A stretch of 64,000 nt of DNA from Domibacillus robiginosus (GTDB lineage: Bacteria; Bacillota; Bacilli; Bacillales; Domibacillaceae), in NCBI RefSeq assembly GCF_000966195.1, contig NZ_LAHL01000004.1:1-64000 (forward strand), in the 5' to 3' direction. The stretch's first letter is position 1; every line of letters starts with the position of its first letter. The notes under the pieces were generated by a model. It searched no databases. It was not told the origin of the DNA and saw only the letters and a list, made by a program, of their open reading frames with translations. The position numbers and the translations under genes were made by a program. Positions 11,339 to 20,991 of this stretch are shown here, in pieces.

Positions 11339-12085
11339 TTGAATAAAAGAACGCTTTCATTCCTGATCGTGGCTCTTTTTTCCGTCCTGCTGGCAGGATG
11401 TACGGAAGTAAACCAGGAAATCACAGCAGAAAGTGAAGGGTTCTGGAACGAATACGTTATTTATCCACTTTCTCAGTTTATTACCGCTACATCTGATCTC
11501 GTGGGCGGCTACGGTCCTGGTATTATCGTTGTCACGATTATTATTCGGATCATTATTTTGCCGCTTATGATCAAGCAGACAAAAAGTGCTAAAGCGATGC
11601 AGGAGATTCAACCTGAAATTAAGAAAATTCAAGAAAAATACAAATCAAAAGATGCACAGACGCAGCAAAAGCTGCAGCAGGAAACGATGGCGCTATTTCA
11701 AAAGCATGGGGTAAACCCACTGGCCGGCTGTTTCCCAATTTTAGTGCAAATGCCGATTATTATCGGTCTTTACCAGGCTATTATGCGGACGGGCGAAATT
11801 AAAAACCATACTTTCTTATGGTTTGATTTGGGCTCACCGGATATTATTTTATCTGTTTTAGCTGGTGTTTTTACCTTCATCCAGCAAAAACTAATGATGT
11901 CAGGACCTGCAAGTGATAATCCGCAAATGAAAATGATGCTTTATCTGATGCCGGTCATGATTATTGTGTTTGGGATTACCCTTCCATCGGCACTTGCTTT
12001 GTATTGGGTAGTCGGCAGTATTTTTATGATTATTCAAACATTGCTTATTGGCAGAAACAAACCAGTGCAGGATGCAGGGATGTAA
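11339..12085 (+). CDS. yidC: Membrane protein insertase YidC1 (SpoIIIJ type)
   Basis: YidC-family insertases place proteins into the cytoplasmic membrane alone or with SecYEG; the Bacillus SpoIIIJ paralogue is also needed in sporulation. The 248-residue protein has a lipoprotein signal with lipobox LLAGC near residue 21, then five expected membrane segments including the conserved region starting [20 protein letters not shown] and the motif [19 protein letters not shown]. The start is a TTG at 11339 after AGGGGGC. Normally jag (khpB) follows directly; here a terminator and then mnmE follow. Confidence 0.96.
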   Translation: MNKRTLSFLIVALFSVLLAGCTEVNQEITAESEGFWNEYVIYPLSQFITATSDLVGGYGPGIIVVTIIIRIIILPLMIKQTKSAKAMQEIQPEIKKIQEKYKSKDAQTQQKLQQETMALFQKHGVNPLAGCFPILVQMPIIIGLYQAIMRTGEIKNHTFLWFDLGSPDIILSVLAGVFTFIQQKLMMSGPASDNPQMKMMLYLMPVMIIVFGITLPSALALYWVVGSIFMIIQTLLIGRNKPVQDAGM

Positions 12086-12094
12086 TGGTAGAAG

Positions 12095-12132
12095 AAAAAA
12101 GACATTGCTCTTTACGAGTAATGTCTTTTTTT
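12095..12132 (+). terminator. yidC terminator
   Basis: AAAAGACATTGCTC pairs with GAGTAATGTCTTTT (one mismatch) and is followed by more T residues. It lies just after yidC, in the place where jag would be expected. Confidence 0.8.
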
Positions 12133-12185
12133 GTTTAAAAAAAGGACTGATTTTCCAAATTAAATGGTATAAGCAGACGAAAAAG

Positions 12186-12203
12186 TTATCAACATGTGGA
12201 TGA
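12186..12203. promoter_or_regulatory. DnaA-box pair upstream of mnmE
   Basis: TTATCAACA (12186-12194) and TGTGGATGA (12195-12203) abut in inverted orientation, each matching the DnaA box at 8 of 9 bases. A third site, TTGTCCACA (12445-12453), is inside mnmE. B. subtilis has a known DnaA-binding cluster just upstream of this gene (thdF/trmE), which supports a real site. Confidence 0.6.
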
Positions 12204-12315
12204 ATCTGATCCTTTTTTTCACAGCCTGGCTGTGGTATTCTATTTATTTAGGGAATCAAATAAAAGCCAATAGGCAATCACATATATGAACAGTTATATG
12301 AAAGAGGTGAACAAA

Positions 12316-13701
12316 GTGGAATTTGATACAATTGCGGCTATTTCAACTCCCCCTGGGGAAGGAGCTATTGCAATCGTCCGATTAAGCGGCAGTGAGGCTA
12401 TTTCAATTGCAGATAAAGTTTTTCGTGCCCCTGGAGAAAAGCAATTGTCCACAGTACCGAGTCATACCATTCACTACGGTCATCTGATCGAGCCATCCAC
12501 AGGACGCATTGCCGAGGAAGTAATGGTCTCTTTAATGAAAGGGCCAAAAACGTTCACGCGCGAAGATGTAGTCGAAATCAACTGTCACGGAGGTATTACA
12601 GCAGTTAATCGTGTGCTTCAGCTTGTACTAAATGAAGGAGCGCGTCTTGCAGAACCAGGAGAATTCACGAAGCGAGCATTTTTAAATGGCCGCATTGATT
12701 TATCACAAGCAGAAGCCGTAATGGATTTGATTCGTGCCAAAACAGATAAAGCAATGAACGTTGCTTTAAATCAAGTGGAAGGGCGGCTGTCCCGGCTGAT
12801 TGCAGGGCTTCGTCAGGAGATTCTTGAAACATTGGCGCACGTGGAAGTAAATATTGACTACCCCGAATACGACGATGTAGAGGAAATGACCCACCGCGTG
12901 CTTCTTGAAAAATCACAGTTCGTTCAATCCGAAATTGAAAAACTGCTTCGGACAGCTGAACAAGGGAAGATTTTGCGTGAAGGGCTGTCGACAGTCATTA
13001 TCGGACGTCCGAATGTTGGTAAATCTTCACTTTTAAATGCACTCGTGCAAGAAAACAAAGCGATTGTCACAGACATTCCCGGCACAACACGGGATGTCAT
13101 TGAGGAATATGTGAATGTGCGCGGTGTACCGCTTCGTCTTGTGGATACAGCAGGCATCCGGGAAACAGAAGATATTGTAGAGCGAATTGGTGTGGAGCGT
13201 TCAAGAAAAGTATTAAAAGAAGCGGATCTTATTTTACTGGTTCTGAATTATTCAGATGATTTAACGCCGGAGGATGAAAAGCTGTTCGAAGCAGCCGCCG
13301 GTATGGATGTAATTGTTATTGTGAACAAAACGGATCTTGAACCGAAAATAAATATGGGGCGCGTGCGGGAACTGGCTGGCAGCAGCCGTCTTGTAACAAC
13401 CTCACTGCTTGAGGAAAAAGGGATTGATGAGCTTGAAGAAGCCATTGCCGGCTTGTTTTTCTCAGGTGCAGTTGGTGCGCAGGATATGACATATGTATCA
13501 AATTCACGTCATATTGCCTTACTAAATCAAGCAAGCCGTTCAATCACAGATGCGATCAACGGAGTAGAAGCAGGCGTGCCTATTGACATTGTTCAAATTG
13601 ATTTAACGAGAACATGGGAGCTGCTCGGCGAAATTATCGGCGAAAGTGTCCACGAAAGTTTAATTGATCAGCTGTTTTCACAATTTTGCCTTGGAAAATA
13701 A
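12316..13701 (+). CDS. mnmE: tRNA modification GTPase MnmE
   Basis: MnmE works with MnmG to build the 5-aminomethyl or carboxymethylaminomethyl group on U34 of certain tRNAs, using a folate-bound one-carbon unit and GTP. The protein begins [24 protein letters not shown]. It has a tetrahydrofolate-binding N-terminal domain, a helical domain, an inserted G domain with GRPNVGKS at 230-237, DTAG and NKTD, and the C-terminal FCLGK motif with the essential cysteine. The frame is open to an ATG at 12286, but the GTG at 12316 lies 6 nt after AAAGAGGTG and matches homologues, giving 461 residues. It heads the mnmE-mnmG-rsmG-noc group. Confidence 0.96.
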   Translation: MEFDTIAAISTPPGEGAIAIVRLSGSEAISIADKVFRAPGEKQLSTVPSHTIHYGHLIEPSTGRIAEEVMVSLMKGPKTFTREDVVEINCHGGITAVNRVLQLVLNEGARLAEPGEFTKRAFLNGRIDLSQAEAVMDLIRAKTDKAMNVALNQVEGRLSRLIAGLRQEILETLAHVEVNIDYPEYDDVEEMTHRVLLEKSQFVQSEIEKLLRTAEQGKILREGLSTVIIGRPNVGKSSLLNALVQENKAIVTDIPGTTRDVIEEYVNVRGVPLRLVDTAGIRETEDIVERIGVERSRKVLKEADLILLVLNYSDDLTPEDEKLFEAAAGMDVIVIVNKTDLEPKINMGRVRELAGSSRLVTTSLLEEKGIDELEEAIAGLFFSGAVGAQDMTYVSNSRHIALLNQASRSITDAINGVEAGVPIDIVQIDLTRTWELLGEIIGESVHESLIDQLFSQFCLGK

Positions 13702-13725
13702 GCAACGGAAAGGAATAAAAGCAGC

Positions 13726-15618
13726 ATGAATTATTATGAAGCAGGCGAATATGAAGTGATTGTCATTGGAGCAGGCCACGCTGGCGTAGAAGCAGGCCTT
13801 GCTTCTGCACGGACAGGTGCCAATACGCTAATGATTACGATTAACCTTGATATGATCGCTTATATGCCATGTAACCCGTCTGTCGGCGGCCCGGCAAAAG
13901 GAATTGTCGTTCGGGAAATCGACGCGCTTGGCGGTGAAATGGCAAAAAATATTGATAAAACACATATTCAAATGAGAATGCTGAATACAGGAAAAGGACC
14001 AGCCGTGCGGGCACTTCGCGCGCAGGCAGACAAAGTACTATATCAGCAGGAAATGAAAGAAACGATGGAAAACGAGCCGAACTTAACGCTTATTCAAGGG
14101 ATGGCCGAGCGTTTAATCGTAGAAGATGGAGAATGCCGCGGTATCATTACACAAACAGGTGCGGTGTATCGTTCCAAAGCCGTTATTATTACAAGTGGAA
14201 CCTTTATGCGCGGAGAGATTATTCTCGGTGATTTAAAATATTCCAGCGGTCCGAACAATCAGCAGCCTTCCATAAAGTTATCCGAGCATTTAGAAGAACT
14301 CGGGTTTGAGCTTGTCCGCTTTAAAACAGGCACACCTCCGCGCGTAAACAGCCGGACGATTGATTACTCAAAAACAGAAATTCAGCCGGGTGATGATGTT
14401 CCTCGCGCATTCAGCTATGAAACAAAAGAATATATTACCGATCAGCTGCCGTGCTGGCTGACTTATACAAATGAAGAAACACATAATATTATTGGTGAAA
14501 ACCTGCATCGCTCTCCAATGTATTCGGGTGTCATTAAAGGACGCGGACCACGCTACTGTCCATCTATTGAAGACAAAGTCGTTCGTTTTAATGATAAGCC
14601 ACGCCATCAGATTTTCCTTGAACCAGAAGGGCGGAAAACCGAAGAAGTATACGTTCAGGGCTTTTCTACAAGCTTGCCGGAGGATGTACAATATCGCATG
14701 CTTCGTACCATTCCAGGTCTTGAAAAAGCACAGCTTATGCGTGCAGGATATGCGATTGAGTACGATGCAGTAGTGCCGACACAGCTATGGCCGACATTAG
14801 AAACAAAACGAGTGAAAAACTTATACACAGCCGGGCAGATTAACGGTACATCGGGTTATGAGGAAGCAGCGGGGCAAGGTTTAATGGCTGGTATTAATGC
14901 GGCATGCCGTGTACTTGGCAAGGAAGAAGTAGTATTAAGTCGTTCAGACGCTTATATTGGGGTTATGATTGACGACCTTGTAACGAAAGGAACAAGTGAA
15001 CCATACCGTTTATTAACTTCTCGTGCGGAATATCGCCTCCTTCTTCGCCATGATAATGCAGATCTTCGCTTAACAGAAATCGGCTACAACATCGGTACGA
15101 TTTCTGAAGAACGCTATGCGGCTTTTACGACGAAAAAAGAAGCGATTGCCGCTGAAATTGAGCGGTTAAAGGCAACGATTATTAAACCAGATGAAAAAAC
15201 ACAGGCGTTAATTCGTGAAGCGGGTGGAAGCGAGCTGAAAGACGGCATTCGCGGAGCGGATCTTCTTCGCCGTCCGGAAATGACATATGAAGCGATCAAG
15301 CAGCTGATCCCGGCAGACGCTACACTTGATGAAGAAGTGGAAGAACAGGTAGAAATCCAAATTAAATATGAAGGGTATATCGAAAAATCCCTTCAGCAGG
15401 TCGACCGAATGAAAAAGATGGAAAACAAAAAAATACCGGTTGATATTGATTACGATGCAATCAGTGGTATTGCAAATGAAGCACGGACAAACTTAAAAGA
15501 AGTCCGGCCGCTTTCCATTGCACAGGCTTCACGTATTTCAGGCGTGAACCCGGCTGATATCTCCATTTTGCTTGTTTACATTGAGCAGGGCCGTGTTGCA
15601 CGGACCAGCAGCGAATAA
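13726..15618 (+). CDS. mnmG: tRNA uridine-5-carboxymethylaminomethyl modification enzyme MnmG
   Basis: MnmG (GidA) is the FAD and NADH partner of MnmE in modifying wobble U34. The 630-residue product has the family length. It shows the N-terminal FAD-binding Rossmann motif [19 protein letters not shown] (about 12-30), the conserved [10 protein letters not shown] motif (about 48-57), the [12 protein letters not shown] region and the helical C-terminal domain that contacts MnmE. It lies 24 nt after mnmE and 15 nt before rsmG, fitting one operon. Confidence 0.97.
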   Translation: MNYYEAGEYEVIVIGAGHAGVEAGLASARTGANTLMITINLDMIAYMPCNPSVGGPAKGIVVREIDALGGEMAKNIDKTHIQMRMLNTGKGPAVRALRAQADKVLYQQEMKETMENEPNLTLIQGMAERLIVEDGECRGIITQTGAVYRSKAVIITSGTFMRGEIILGDLKYSSGPNNQQPSIKLSEHLEELGFELVRFKTGTPPRVNSRTIDYSKTEIQPGDDVPRAFSYETKEYITDQLPCWLTYTNEETHNIIGENLHRSPMYSGVIKGRGPRYCPSIEDKVVRFNDKPRHQIFLEPEGRKTEEVYVQGFSTSLPEDVQYRMLRTIPGLEKAQLMRAGYAIEYDAVVPTQLWPTLETKRVKNLYTAGQINGTSGYEEAAGQGLMAGINAACRVLGKEEVVLSRSDAYIGVMIDDLVTKGTSEPYRLLTSRAEYRLLLRHDNADLRLTEIGYNIGTISEERYAAFTTKKEAIAAEIERLKATIIKPDEKTQALIREAGGSELKDGIRGADLLRRPEMTYEAIKQLIPADATLDEEVEEQVEIQIKYEGYIEKSLQQVDRMKKMENKKIPVDIDYDAISGIANEARTNLKEVRPLSIAQASRISGVNPADISILLVYIEQGRVARTSSE

Positions 15619-15633
15619 GAAAGGAACAAAAAC

Positions 15634-16350
15634 ATGAACCTCGACCAATTTCAATCCGAACTCGCCAAAAACGGCATTGTATTATCTGAAGAACAGCTTG
15701 GACAGTTTCAGCGTTATTTTGAATTGCTTGTAGAGTGGAACGAAAAAATGAATCTCACTGCAATTACCGAGCAGGAAGAAGTGTATATGAAGCACTTTTA
15801 CGACTCGCTCACAGCCGGTATGTACGTCGATTTAACAAAACCGATCCGAATTTGTGATATCGGTGCCGGCGCGGGTTTTCCAAGTATTCCATTAAAAATT
15901 GCTTTTCCACAGTTAGATATCACGATTATCGATTCATTAAACAAGCGCATTACTTTTTTGAATCACCTGGCATCTGAGCTGAAGCTTGAACATGTTCAAT
16001 TTGTTCATGGACGGGCAGAAGAAATGGGACGGAAACCGGAGCACCGGGAGCAGTATGACATGGTAACGGCACGCGCCGTTGCACGCATGTCTGTCCTGTC
16101 TGAGCTTTGTCTGCCGTTTGTAAAAACGGGTGGTACATTCGTCGCCATGAAAGCAGCGAGTGCAGCGGATGAAATGGAAGCAGCTGCAAAAGCAATCGGG
16201 ACACTTGGCGGGAAAAAAGAAGAGGTTTTCTCTTTCCGTCTTCCGATTGAAAACAGTGAACGAACGATTATCGTGGTTCGAAAAGAAAAAGAAACACCGA
16301 AAAAGTACCCGCGCAAACCGGGTACACCGAATAAAACACCAATCGAATAG
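15634..16350 (+). CDS. rsmG: 16S rRNA (guanine(527)-N7)-methyltransferase RsmG
   Basis: RsmG (GidB) methylates N7 of G527 in 16S rRNA using S-adenosylmethionine; its loss gives low-level streptomycin resistance. The 238-residue protein has the characteristic N-terminal [13 protein letters not shown], the SAM-binding motif [17 protein letters not shown] and the [14 protein letters not shown] region. Its C-terminal tail is basic and rich in proline and lysine (ending [15 protein letters not shown]). The order mnmG-rsmG-noc is the Bacillus standard. Confidence 0.97.
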   Translation: MNLDQFQSELAKNGIVLSEEQLGQFQRYFELLVEWNEKMNLTAITEQEEVYMKHFYDSLTAGMYVDLTKPIRICDIGAGAGFPSIPLKIAFPQLDITIIDSLNKRITFLNHLASELKLEHVQFVHGRAEEMGRKPEHREQYDMVTARAVARMSVLSELCLPFVKTGGTFVAMKAASAADEMEAAAKAIGTLGGKKEEVFSFRLPIENSERTIIVVRKEKETPKKYPRKPGTPNKTPIE

Positions 16351-16419
16351 TTCTTAAGCAGGAACAGGGCGCCTCATGGCGAATACTATCAGAATGGAGA
16401 ATGAAAAGGTGGTGTAAAC

Positions 16420-17259
16420 ATGAAGCGTCCTTTTTCCCGTTTGTTTGCCGGAAAAAGTGAAACAGCCATGATGTTTCCCGTAGATGAAGTAAAAGAAATA
16501 GCAGTAGAATGTCTAGAGCCCAATCAATTTCAGCCACGTTTTGTTTTTCAAGAAGAGAAAATAGCTGAACTTGCATCAACCATTGCCGTTCATGGTATTA
16601 TTCAGCCGATTGTTGTGAGGGAGATTGAGGAAGAAAGATTTGAGATCATAGCAGGAGAACGTCGTTTTCGGGCAGCAAAAAGCCTTGGACACGAAACAGT
16701 TCCAGTAATTGTCCGGCAGTTTACGGATGAGCAAACAGCTTCAGCTGCTTTGATTGAAAACATACAGAGGGAAGAGCTGTCTCCGATTGAAGAAGCAGGT
16801 GCGTATCAAAGCCTGCTTCATATAAACAATACCACCCAGCAGTCCCTTGCCGAAATGGTCGGGAAAAGCCAGTCGTTTATTGCTAATAAGCTGCGGCTGT
16901 TAAAGCTGCCGGAAGAAGTACAGCAGGCCGTTGCAGAAAAACGAATTACTGAACGCCATGCCCGGGCACTACTGCCGCTGAAAAAGCCTGAATGGCAGTG
17001 TGAACTTCTGCGTATTGTGCTTGATAGGGGATTGAATGTAAAGCAGACAGAAGACCGCGTCGTTAAAATGCTTGAAAAAGAACCGCCGCGACCACGGACA
17101 AAAGCAATCAGCCGTGACATTCGTATTGCGTTAAACACGATTCGCCAGTCGCTCGTTCTTGTAGAAAAAAGCGGTATCCATGTGGAGCAGTCTGAGGAAG
17201 ACAATGAAGATTTCTATCGGATTACGATTCAAATTCCGAAAAAACCAAAGCAATCATAA
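16420..17259 (+). CDS. noc: Nucleoid occlusion protein Noc
   Basis: Noc is a ParB paralogue that binds its own palindromic sites and, with CTP, spreads and joins the membrane to block Z-ring assembly over the chromosome. The N-terminus MKRPFSRLFAG is a probable amphipathic membrane-targeting helix. The CTP-binding ParB box reads IIAGERRFRAAKSLG, the helix-turn-helix lies at about QQSLAEMVGKSQSFIANKLRLL, and the C-terminal part is the dimerisation domain. The 279-residue length fits. It lies between rsmG and soj, as in B. subtilis. The ribosome binding site is AAGGTGG. Confidence 0.95.
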   Translation: MKRPFSRLFAGKSETAMMFPVDEVKEIAVECLEPNQFQPRFVFQEEKIAELASTIAVHGIIQPIVVREIEEERFEIIAGERRFRAAKSLGHETVPVIVRQFTDEQTASAALIENIQREELSPIEEAGAYQSLLHINNTTQQSLAEMVGKSQSFIANKLRLLKLPEEVQQAVAEKRITERHARALLPLKKPEWQCELLRIVLDRGLNVKQTEDRVVKMLEKEPPRPRTKAISRDIRIALNTIRQSLVLVEKSGIHVEQSEEDNEDFYRITIQIPKKPKQS

Positions 17260-17294
17260 AAAATGCCGTTTTAATAAAAAGCGGCTTTTTTTTT
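17257..17294 (+). terminator. Weak terminator after noc
   Basis: GCCG and CGGC with flanking A and T runs can pair around an AT-rich loop, followed by nine T residues. It overlaps the noc stop codon. The stem is short, so termination is probably partial. Confidence 0.45.
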
Positions 17295-17373
17295 ACGGCG
17301 TAAAAGCCAAAACGCGCCAATTTTGATAAAATAAAAGTAGATAACACCGACAGACGAAAGCAGGTGGCTTCTT

Positions 17374-18135
17374 TTGGGAAAAGTAATGGCGATCGCCAAT
17401 CAAAAAGGCGGCGTTGGAAAAACAACAACCTCTGTGAATTTAGGGGCGTCACTGGCCTCTCTTGGGAAGAAGGTTCTTCTTCTTGATATCGATCCGCAGG
17501 GCAATGCAACAAGTGGTGCCGGGGTCGAAAAAAAAAGCGTAAACCAATGTATATATGATGTGATTGTAGACGATATGGAATTGGCAGATGTAATTAAACC
17601 CTCTACATCGGAAGGCATGTTTGTTGCACCGGCAACGATCGCGCTTGCAGGGGCGGAAATCGAACTTGTCTCGGCTATTTCCCGTGAGCTCCGGTTGAAA
17701 CGGGCCCTTGAACCGCTTCGTGAAAGCTTTGATTATATTATTATCGACTGCCCGCCATCCCTTGGCTTATTAACTATCAATGCACTGACAGCGGCCGATT
17801 CGGTTTTGATTCCGGTTCAGTGTGAATATTATGCGCTGGAAGGATTAAATCAGCTGTTAAATACGGTACGGCTCGTTCAAAAGCATTTAAATAAAGACCT
17901 TTACATAGAAGGTGTTTTGTTAACGATGTTTGATGCCCGGACAAATTTAAGTATTCAAGTGGCGGAAGAAGTGAAAAAATATTTTCATGACAAGGTGTAC
18001 CAATCTGTCATACCGCGCAACGTTCGTTTAAGTGAAGCACCAAGCCATGGTAAACCGGTTTTACTTTATGATGCCCGTTCACGCGGTGCGGAAGTGTATC
18101 TTGATTTTGCGAAAGAGGTGGCAGCACATGGCTAA
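17374..18135 (+). CDS. soj: Chromosome partitioning ATPase Soj (ParA)
   Basis: Soj is a ParA-type Walker ATPase that moves origins apart with Spo0J and also regulates DnaA at oriC. The 253-residue protein has the deviant Walker A motif KGGVGKTT (about 11-18), the switch region [11 protein letters not shown] and the Walker B-like [13 protein letters not shown]. The start is a TTG at 17374 after CAGGTGG, giving the familiar N-terminus [13 protein letters not shown]. It overlaps spo0J by 8 nt, indicating translational coupling. Confidence 0.96.
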   Translation: MGKVMAIANQKGGVGKTTTSVNLGASLASLGKKVLLLDIDPQGNATSGAGVEKKSVNQCIYDVIVDDMELADVIKPSTSEGMFVAPATIALAGAEIELVSAISRELRLKRALEPLRESFDYIIIDCPPSLGLLTINALTAADSVLIPVQCEYYALEGLNQLLNTVRLVQKHLNKDLYIEGVLLTMFDARTNLSIQVAEEVKKYFHDKVYQSVIPRNVRLSEAPSHGKPVLLYDARSRGAEVYLDFAKEVAAHG

Positions 18136-18979
18136 AGGGCTTGGCAGAGGCTTGGATGCACTTTTTAAAGATATAGGTTCTGATGATCAAAATAGCACCG
18201 TACAGGAGATTTCCGTTAAAGATATTCGGCCAAATCCTCATCAGCCGCGGAAAACATTTAAGGAAGAAGCGCTTGAAGAATTAAAGCAGTCCATTCAATC
18301 ACACGGCATCCTACAGCCAATCGTACTTCGAAAAAGCATTAAAGGATACGAAATTGTAGCGGGAGAACGGCGCTATCGGGCTGCCAAAGCAGCTGGTTTA
18401 AAAGCCGTGCCGGCCATTATTAAAGAATTAACAGAAGCACAAATGATGGAGCTTGCGCTGCTCGAAAACCTGCAGCGTGAAGACTTAACTGTGATGGAAG
18501 AAGCAGCAGCGTACCAGTTGATTATGGACAAGCTCAATGTTACACAGTCCGAGCTTGCAACGAGAATCGGAAAAAGCCGGCCTCACATTTCCAATTATGT
18601 CCGCCTGCTTGACTTGCCTAGTGAGATTCAAGGAATGATTGCCGAAGAAAAACTATCTATGGGACATGCTCGGGCGCTCCTCGGTGTAAAACCGAAAGCA
18701 AAGCAGTTGAAAGCAGCGGAAAAAACAGCGGCAGAAAATTGGACCGTCCGCCAGCTTGAAAATTGGATTCGTGAAGAAAAAGAAAAGGTTTCACGTGAAA
18801 CAAAGCCGGTGAAAAAAGACATTTTTATTTTGGATCAAGAAGAAGTTCTTCGAGAGCGATTCGGCACAGCCGTACAAATCCGGCAGTCTAAAAATGGTAA
18901 AAAAGGTAAAATTGAAATTGAATATATGTCGACGGAAGATTTAAATCGCATTTTAGAAATGCTTGATAGCAGAGGGTAA
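18128..18979 (+). CDS. parB: Chromosome partitioning protein Spo0J (ParB)
   Basis: Spo0J binds parS, hydrolyses CTP, slides as a clamp and loads SMC at the origin. The 283-residue protein starts [13 protein letters not shown] and has the CTP-binding box [14 protein letters not shown], a helix-turn-helix around [21 protein letters not shown] and a C-terminal dimerisation domain. The ATG at 18128 overlaps the end of soj; upstream codons in the same frame belong to the soj region and are not used. The gene carries a near-perfect parS site inside its coding sequence, as in B. subtilis. Confidence 0.96.
   Translation: MAKGLGRGLDALFKDIGSDDQNSTVQEISVKDIRPNPHQPRKTFKEEALEELKQSIQSHGILQPIVLRKSIKGYEIVAGERRYRAAKAAGLKAVPAIIKELTEAQMMELALLENLQREDLTVMEEAAAYQLIMDKLNVTQSELATRIGKSRPHISNYVRLLDLPSEIQGMIAEEKLSMGHARALLGVKPKAKQLKAAEKTAAENWTVRQLENWIREEKEKVSRETKPVKKDIFILDQEEVLRERFGTAVQIRQSKNGKKGKIEIEYMSTEDLNRILEMLDSRG
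18787..18802. other. parS: parS site inside spo0J
   Basis: GGTTTCACGTGAAACA matches the 16-bp parS consensus TGTTTCACGTGAAACA at 15 of 16 positions, with the 14-bp palindromic core intact. B. subtilis also has a parS within spo0J. Confidence 0.92.
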
Positions 18980-18982
18980 AGT

Positions 18983-19678
18983 ATGTTTATAACAGGTTCA
19001 CTTGTAAATGGAATCGCGATTGGCGCCGGTGCATTGCTCGGCGCTTTAATGGCGCGGATTCCAGAAGGAATAAAAGGAACAGTCATGCATGCAATTGGAC
19101 TGGCAGTAGTAGTGCTTGGCTTACAAATGGGATTGAAGGGCGAAAATTTTCTGCTCGTTATTTTAAGTCTTGCAGCCGGCGCCGTAGTAGGTGAACTGCT
19201 CAAAATTGATGAACGGTTGAATGATCTTGGCCACTGGCTTGAACAGAAAGTGGGCTCAAGAGGAAACGGCAGCATTTCAGAGGGATTTGTAACGGCGACT
19301 CTTATTTTCGTGATTGGGGCAATGGGTATTATTGGAGCGCTTGATAGCGGTATTCGTGGAAATCATGAGGTGCTGTTTACAAAATCACTGATTGACGGGA
19401 TTACGGCCCTTATTTTAACGACTACACTTGGCATTGGTGTTTTATTTTCTGCTGTGCCTGTTTTTATTTATGAGGGGCTGATTGCGCTGTTCGCTACACA
19501 AATTGATCGGTTCGTTTCACAGGAATGGATGAATGCTTTTATTTTAGAAATGACGGCAGCCGGCGGCATTATGATTTTTGCGATTGGGCTAAATTTGCTT
19601 CAAATTACAAACATTCGTATTGCCAATCTCCTCCCAGCCATTGCCTTTGTTGCTCTTTTTGTTACAGTTTGGCCATAA
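18983..19678 (+). CDS. DUF554 family membrane protein
   Basis: The 231-residue protein is hydrophobic throughout, with about six or seven predicted membrane segments and many small-residue (G/A) helix faces, starting MFITGSLVNGIAIGAGALLGAL. It belongs to the DUF554 family (YdfK/YqgA type), whose transport or other function is not established. It begins 3 nt after spo0J, so it is probably the last gene of the soj-spo0J transcript. B. subtilis instead has yyaC and yyaD here. A strong terminator follows. Confidence 0.8.
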   Translation: MFITGSLVNGIAIGAGALLGALMARIPEGIKGTVMHAIGLAVVVLGLQMGLKGENFLLVILSLAAGAVVGELLKIDERLNDLGHWLEQKVGSRGNGSISEGFVTATLIFVIGAMGIIGALDSGIRGNHEVLFTKSLIDGITALILTTTLGIGVLFSAVPVFIYEGLIALFATQIDRFVSQEWMNAFILEMTAAGGIMIFAIGLNLLQITNIRIANLLPAIAFVALFVTVWP

Positions 19679-19702
19679 GCTCCTTTTCGAAGGAGCTTTT
19701 TT
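19677..19702 (+). terminator. Terminator of the soj-spo0J-DUF554 transcript
   Basis: AAGCTCCTT (19677-19685) pairs with AAGGAGCTT (19690-19698) around a TTCG tetraloop, followed by T residues. Confidence 0.85.
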
Positions 19703-19720
19703 CATTTTTCTAAAAACTCG

Positions 19721-19749
19721 TTGACACTCATTCATTCACATGTAATAAT
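19721..19749 (+). promoter_or_regulatory. Sigma-A promoter of the ABC importer operon
   Basis: TTGACA (19721-19726) is perfect; AATAAT (19744-19749) with an upstream TG lies 17 nt on. Confidence 0.7.
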
Positions 19750-19796
19750 CCTAGTTATTATATAAGAATTATAAGGTTATTAAAGGAAAGGGGGCA

Positions 19797-19814
19797 GCAC
19801 AGACTATTCTGTGC
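19797..19814 (+). promoter_or_regulatory. Hairpin between Shine-Dalgarno and start codon
   Basis: GCACAG and CTGTGC (19797-19802 and 19809-19814) form a 6-bp stem with an ACTATT loop. The strong AAAGGAAAGGGGG lies before it and the ATG (19822) after it. A weaker CGGAG lies just 3 nt before the ATG. Folding would bring the distal ribosome binding site to normal distance from the start. Confidence 0.45.
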
Positions 19815-19821
19815 GGAGTCA

Positions 19822-20922
19822 ATGAAGTTAAAACAAACGTTAGGCCTGTCGGCTGTAGCACTTTCACTTTTTTTATCAGGATGCGGCGGTGAAAATGCTT
19901 CATCAGGCGGCAGCAGTACACCTGTCGAAAACGTACCTGAACAGGTAAATGGAGAAGAACAGGTTAAAATTAAAGTTATTCGTAAAATTGGTGGTGACGA
20001 CCATACCGCTCAGTTTTTAGCAGGTGCTCAAAAAGAAGGAGAGTCGCTTGGCTTTCAGGTAGATACATTTACGGCTAATGGTGACTCTGCTAAATTTCAT
20101 GATGCGATTAATCAAGGACTCACACAGGATTACGACGGCTTTATTATTTCACACGGCGACGATGCAGCAACAGTCAACGAAGTGAAAAAGCTTGTTGAAG
20201 CAGGGAAAAGTGTTGTGACATTTGATTCCAATGAAGAGCTAAAAAGTGTAAAAGGCGTTACACTCACTTCTCAAGACGATGAAGCACTTGCTACACTGGC
20301 TCTTGATCAGTTGATTAAAGATACAAATGGAAAAGCAAACATCGCTTATTTATGGGTAGATGGCTTCCCGCCTATGGTACGCCGGAATGCAGTTTATGAG
20401 CAAAAGCTAAGTGAAAACCCGGGTATTAAGGAAGTAGACCGTTTCGGTGTAGCCGCTGCAGACACAACCGTTCAAACCCAAAATGCGGTGCAGGCGATGC
20501 TGAAAAAGTATCCGGAAGGAAAGCTAGATGCTATTTTTGCAACATGGGATGCTTTCGCAATCGGAGCGGCACGTGCAGTGCAGGAAGCAGGACGGGATGA
20601 TGTGAAAATTTATGGCATTGACGTTTCAAATGCAGACCTGCAGGAAATTCAAGATCCGAAAAGTCCTTGGCAGTACACAGCTGCTGTAGATCCGGCACTA
20701 ATTGGTTCGATCGACATGCGTATCCTAGCGAAAAAAATAGCCGGTGAAGAAACGCCGCAGGAATATGCGCTAGAAGCATCGCTTATTTCAAAAGAAGATT
20801 TACAGGACGCTGATGGTGCGGTGAATATGGAAAGCCTATCCAATGTTGTGGAAGGATGGGGACAGTCAGGTGAATTCACAGAAGACTGGATGAAAACGCT
20901 AAAAGAACATCATGCAAAATAA
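19822..20922 (+). CDS. Sugar-type ABC transporter substrate-binding lipoprotein
   Basis: The 366-residue protein has a lipoprotein signal peptide with lipobox LSGC (cysteine 21), then a Ser/Gly-rich linker and a periplasmic-binding-protein type 1 fold like ribose-binding RbsB (starts VKIKVIRKIGGDDHTAQF; DGFIISHGDDAAT; KIYGIDVSNADL). It would hold a small solute outside the membrane and deliver it to the permease encoded downstream. The ligand cannot be named: CUT2 binding proteins take ribose, galactose, inositol, autoinducer-2 and other molecules. It leads an operon with an ATPase and one permease, and a hairpin after it probably makes its mRNA more abundant. Confidence 0.88.
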   Translation: MKLKQTLGLSAVALSLFLSGCGGENASSGGSSTPVENVPEQVNGEEQVKIKVIRKIGGDDHTAQFLAGAQKEGESLGFQVDTFTANGDSAKFHDAINQGLTQDYDGFIISHGDDAATVNEVKKLVEAGKSVVTFDSNEELKSVKGVTLTSQDDEALATLALDQLIKDTNGKANIAYLWVDGFPPMVRRNAVYEQKLSENPGIKEVDRFGVAAADTTVQTQNAVQAMLKKYPEGKLDAIFATWDAFAIGAARAVQEAGRDDVKIYGIDVSNADLQEIQDPKSPWQYTAAVDPALIGSIDMRILAKKIAGEETPQEYALEASLISKEDLQDADGAVNMESLSNVVEGWGQSGEFTEDWMKTLKEHHAK

Positions 20923-20933
20923 GAACGGAATTT

Positions 20934-20966
20934 GAGGAAATCTCTTTTCAAGAGATTTCCTCCTTT
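20934..20966 (+). terminator. Intra-operon attenuating hairpin
   Basis: GAGGAAATCTCTT (20934-20946) pairs perfectly with AAGAGATTTCCTC (20950-20962) around TTC, followed by CTTTT. It lies between the binding-protein gene and the ATPase gene. Such hairpins often stabilise the upstream mRNA while letting some transcription through. Confidence 0.7.
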
Positions 20967-20991
20967 TCTGTAGTCGAAAGGAAGACGCATA

